DNA of 64,000 nt from a bacterium (lineage in GTDB: Bacteria > Bacillota > Clostridia > Lachnospirales > Lachnospiraceae). The position numbers and the translations under genes were made by a program. The notes beneath the pieces were generated by a model. It did not search any database. It had not been told where the DNA came from and saw only the letters and a program-made list of their open reading frames with translations. Each line of letters opens with the position of its first letter. Position 1 is the stretch's first letter. Location of the stretch: NCBI GenBank assembly GCA_023664305.1, contig JAMPFT010000006.1:62001-126000 (forward strand). Reading direction: 5' to 3'. This document shows, piece after piece, positions 63,936 through 64,000 of the stretch.

Positions 63936-64000
63936 ATTCTATAACCTTTCCTTTCCGAAAAAATTGTCCGACTCAGTGTTTCAAGACAGACATATATGTT

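Noticed and set aside
1..64000. tRNA, rRNA, 6S or SRP RNA genes
   Set aside because: Looked for in the longer intergenic regions; no cloverleaf, CCA-ended or other recognisable RNA gene was found.

Overview
The window looks like chromosome of a low-to-mid G+C Gram-positive anaerobe of the Clostridia, most plausibly Lachnospiraceae. Supporting signs are a rubrerythrin, a lexA/yneA-type SOS pair, RecU, the Asp23/YloV/RecG cluster, a YlbJ sporulation-type membrane protein, a short HisG with HisZ, and strong AGGAGG ribosome-binding sites. No rRNA, tRNA, insertion sequence or prophage module was recognised. Family assignments come from reading the translations and motifs; no database search was run.

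Layout. 1-3.4 kb: start of lexA (leaves the window), a divergent SOS-controlled LysM division inhibitor (yneA-like), a XerS-like tyrosine recombinase, a TtcA-type tRNA thiolase and rubrerythrin. 3.4-7 kb: AI-2E-family permease, dtd, flotillin. 7-9.9 kb: an XRE regulator with a membrane anchor behind nested palindromic operators, a small lipoprotein, and a zinc-ribbon membrane protein. 10-11.2 kb: a Fic AMPylase. 11.4-23.7 kb: a complete type I-C CRISPR-Cas locus (cas3-cas5-cas8c-cas7-cas4-cas1-cas2) behind a consensus promoter, then a long array in which I count 67 full repeats. 23.9-27.3 kb: AAA/DUF4143 ATPase, two NUDIX hydrolases and a phospholipase C-like protein. 27.3-35 kb, all minus strand: RNase G, DUF2344 protein, TIGR03960 radical SAM protein, then a membrane protein/DUF58/MoxR set.

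35-40 kb is the strangest part. A HelD-type helicase (1145 aa) carries about 370 extra C-terminal residues: a linker of 20-residue repeats and a domain that reads like the non-catalytic N-terminal domain of family 31 glycoside hydrolases. This gene and a small membrane-protein gene lie between two inverted copies of a palindromic element of about 120 bp, and further palindromic DNA follows the helicase stop.

40-45.2 kb: histidine operon hisZ-hisG-hisD-hisB-hisIE, in which HisIE has a degenerate HisF/HisA-like barrel at its N-terminus. 45.4-53 kb: recU, two pseudouridine synthases, a membrane protein, SDR, HAD phosphatase, ylbJ, amidase, and a coiled-coil protein. 53-58.5 kb: coaD, rsmD, and a type II topoisomerase pair of the ParC/ParE kind. 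58.8-64 kb: degV, recG, yloV and an Asp23-family gene.

Two threads stand out. The CRISPR array keeps a record of deletion, duplication and re-acquisition from related targets. Several families of short palindromic repeats are scattered between genes; one copy supplies the last codons and stop of the DUF2344 gene, and another family brackets the helicase fusion.
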